From the NCBI GenBank assembly GCA_045105075.1, contig JBGCDD010000055.1:1-5509 (forward strand): a stretch of 5,509 bases of DNA. The letters are read 5' to 3'. The notes under the pieces were generated by a model. It saw only the letters and a list, made by a program, of their open reading frames with translations. It searched no databases and was not told the DNA's origin. Shown here in pieces: positions 5,331 through 5,509 of the stretch (positions within the stretch are counted from its first letter, which is position 1; every line of letters starts with the position of its first letter). Position numbers and translations under genes: made by a program. The DNA comes from JBGCDD01 sp045105075. Lineage in GTDB: Bacteria > Pseudomonadota > Alphaproteobacteria > Rhodobacterales > Rhodobacteraceae.

Positions 5331-5509
5331 TCAAAGGGGCGTCGCCTGCGGGGGGCGCCCTTTTGTGGCGGGGTTACCCGTCGAGCTGCCATGCGCCTTG
5401 GGCTGTTCGGACGCGCCATTGGGATGGATCGACAGGATTGGCTGCTGGGTCACCCAGTGCATTTGGATAAACGTGTCAACGGGGCGGTCGATGGTCTCGC
5501 TGTGGGCCA
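5331..5509 (-). CDS. C-terminal fragment of an unrecognised protein (partial, runs off window)
   Basis: A minus-strand frame is open from the right edge for 58 codons and stops at TGA 5333-5331. It contains stretches such as RPVDTFIQMHWVTQQPILSI and HPNGASEQPKAHG. Most codons in its first 45 or so end in G or C, more than in the competing plus-strand frame, which favours real coding on this strand. Its last dozen codons (about NPATKGRPPQATPL) coincide with the peroxiredoxin terminator, so the two genes would end tail to tail and overlap by that structure. I do not recognise the family, and the start lies outside the window. Confidence 0.45.
   Translation of the reverse strand, partial: AHSETIDRPVDTFIQMHWVTQQPILSIHPNGASEQPKAHGSSTGNPATKGRPPQATPL
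5333..5364 (+). terminator. Probable rho-independent terminator of the peroxiredoxin gene
   Basis: AAAGGG at 5333-5338 pairs with CCCTTT at 5358-5363. After one bulged G, CGTC pairs with GGCG with one G-T wobble, and a G-rich loop closes the structure. It starts three bases past the TAA, and the T-run (TTTT at 5361-5364) is partly inside the stem. The imperfect stem and short T-run make it weaker than the terminator at 1820. Confidence 0.6.

Noticed and set aside
5391..5509. Plus-strand open frame from ATG at 5391 to the right edge
   Set aside because: It has no convincing Shine-Dalgarno and fewer G/C-ending codons than the overlapping minus-strand frame. Both cannot easily be real.

Overview
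The window looks like ordinary chromosomal DNA from an alphaproteobacterium, most likely a marine Rhodobacterales (Roseobacter-group) species. The reasons are fairly GC-rich coding sequence with G/C-ending codons, AGGA/GAGG-type ribosome binding sites, and a gene mix typical of that group: RluA, a 'glyoxalase-related' small protein, an NAD-dependent aldehyde dehydrogenase and a 1-Cys peroxiredoxin. The organism assignment is inference from gene style, not from a marker gene. No mobile element, CRISPR array, tRNA or rRNA was seen.

Layout, left to right. A 40-codon ORF with a very strong Shine-Dalgarno lies on the minus strand at the left edge (10-132). Divergent from it is rluA (250-903, plus). 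A 460-base stretch without a convincing gene follows (904-1363); it has an AT-richer core and one sigma70-like promoter candidate. Next is a 149-residue glyoxalase-related two-domain protein (1364-1813, plus), ended by a textbook intrinsic terminator (1820-1846). Convergent to it, on the minus strand, are an unrecognised membrane protein with a predicted periplasmic coiled coil and two cytoplasmic zinc ribbons (1855-2922) and, upstream of that, an aldehyde dehydrogenase (3064-4503). The 141-base gap between these two minus-strand genes holds a 9-bp hairpin and two unrelated perfect tandem duplications. A 175-base divergent promoter region (4504-4678), containing a strong palindrome, separates the aldehyde dehydrogenase from a Prx6-type 1-Cys peroxiredoxin (4679-5329, plus), which ends at a probable terminator. 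The right edge carries the probable C-terminal end of an unrecognised minus-strand gene.

How the genes fit together: the divergent aldehyde dehydrogenase and peroxiredoxin would both remove reactive products (aldehydes and hydroperoxides), so shared stress control is plausible but unproven. RluA is an RNA-modification housekeeping enzyme with no visible link to its neighbours. I found no clear new multi-gene system. The least explained items are the coiled-coil/zinc-ribbon membrane protein, the 40-codon ORF, the palindrome upstream of the aldehyde dehydrogenase and the paired tandem duplications.
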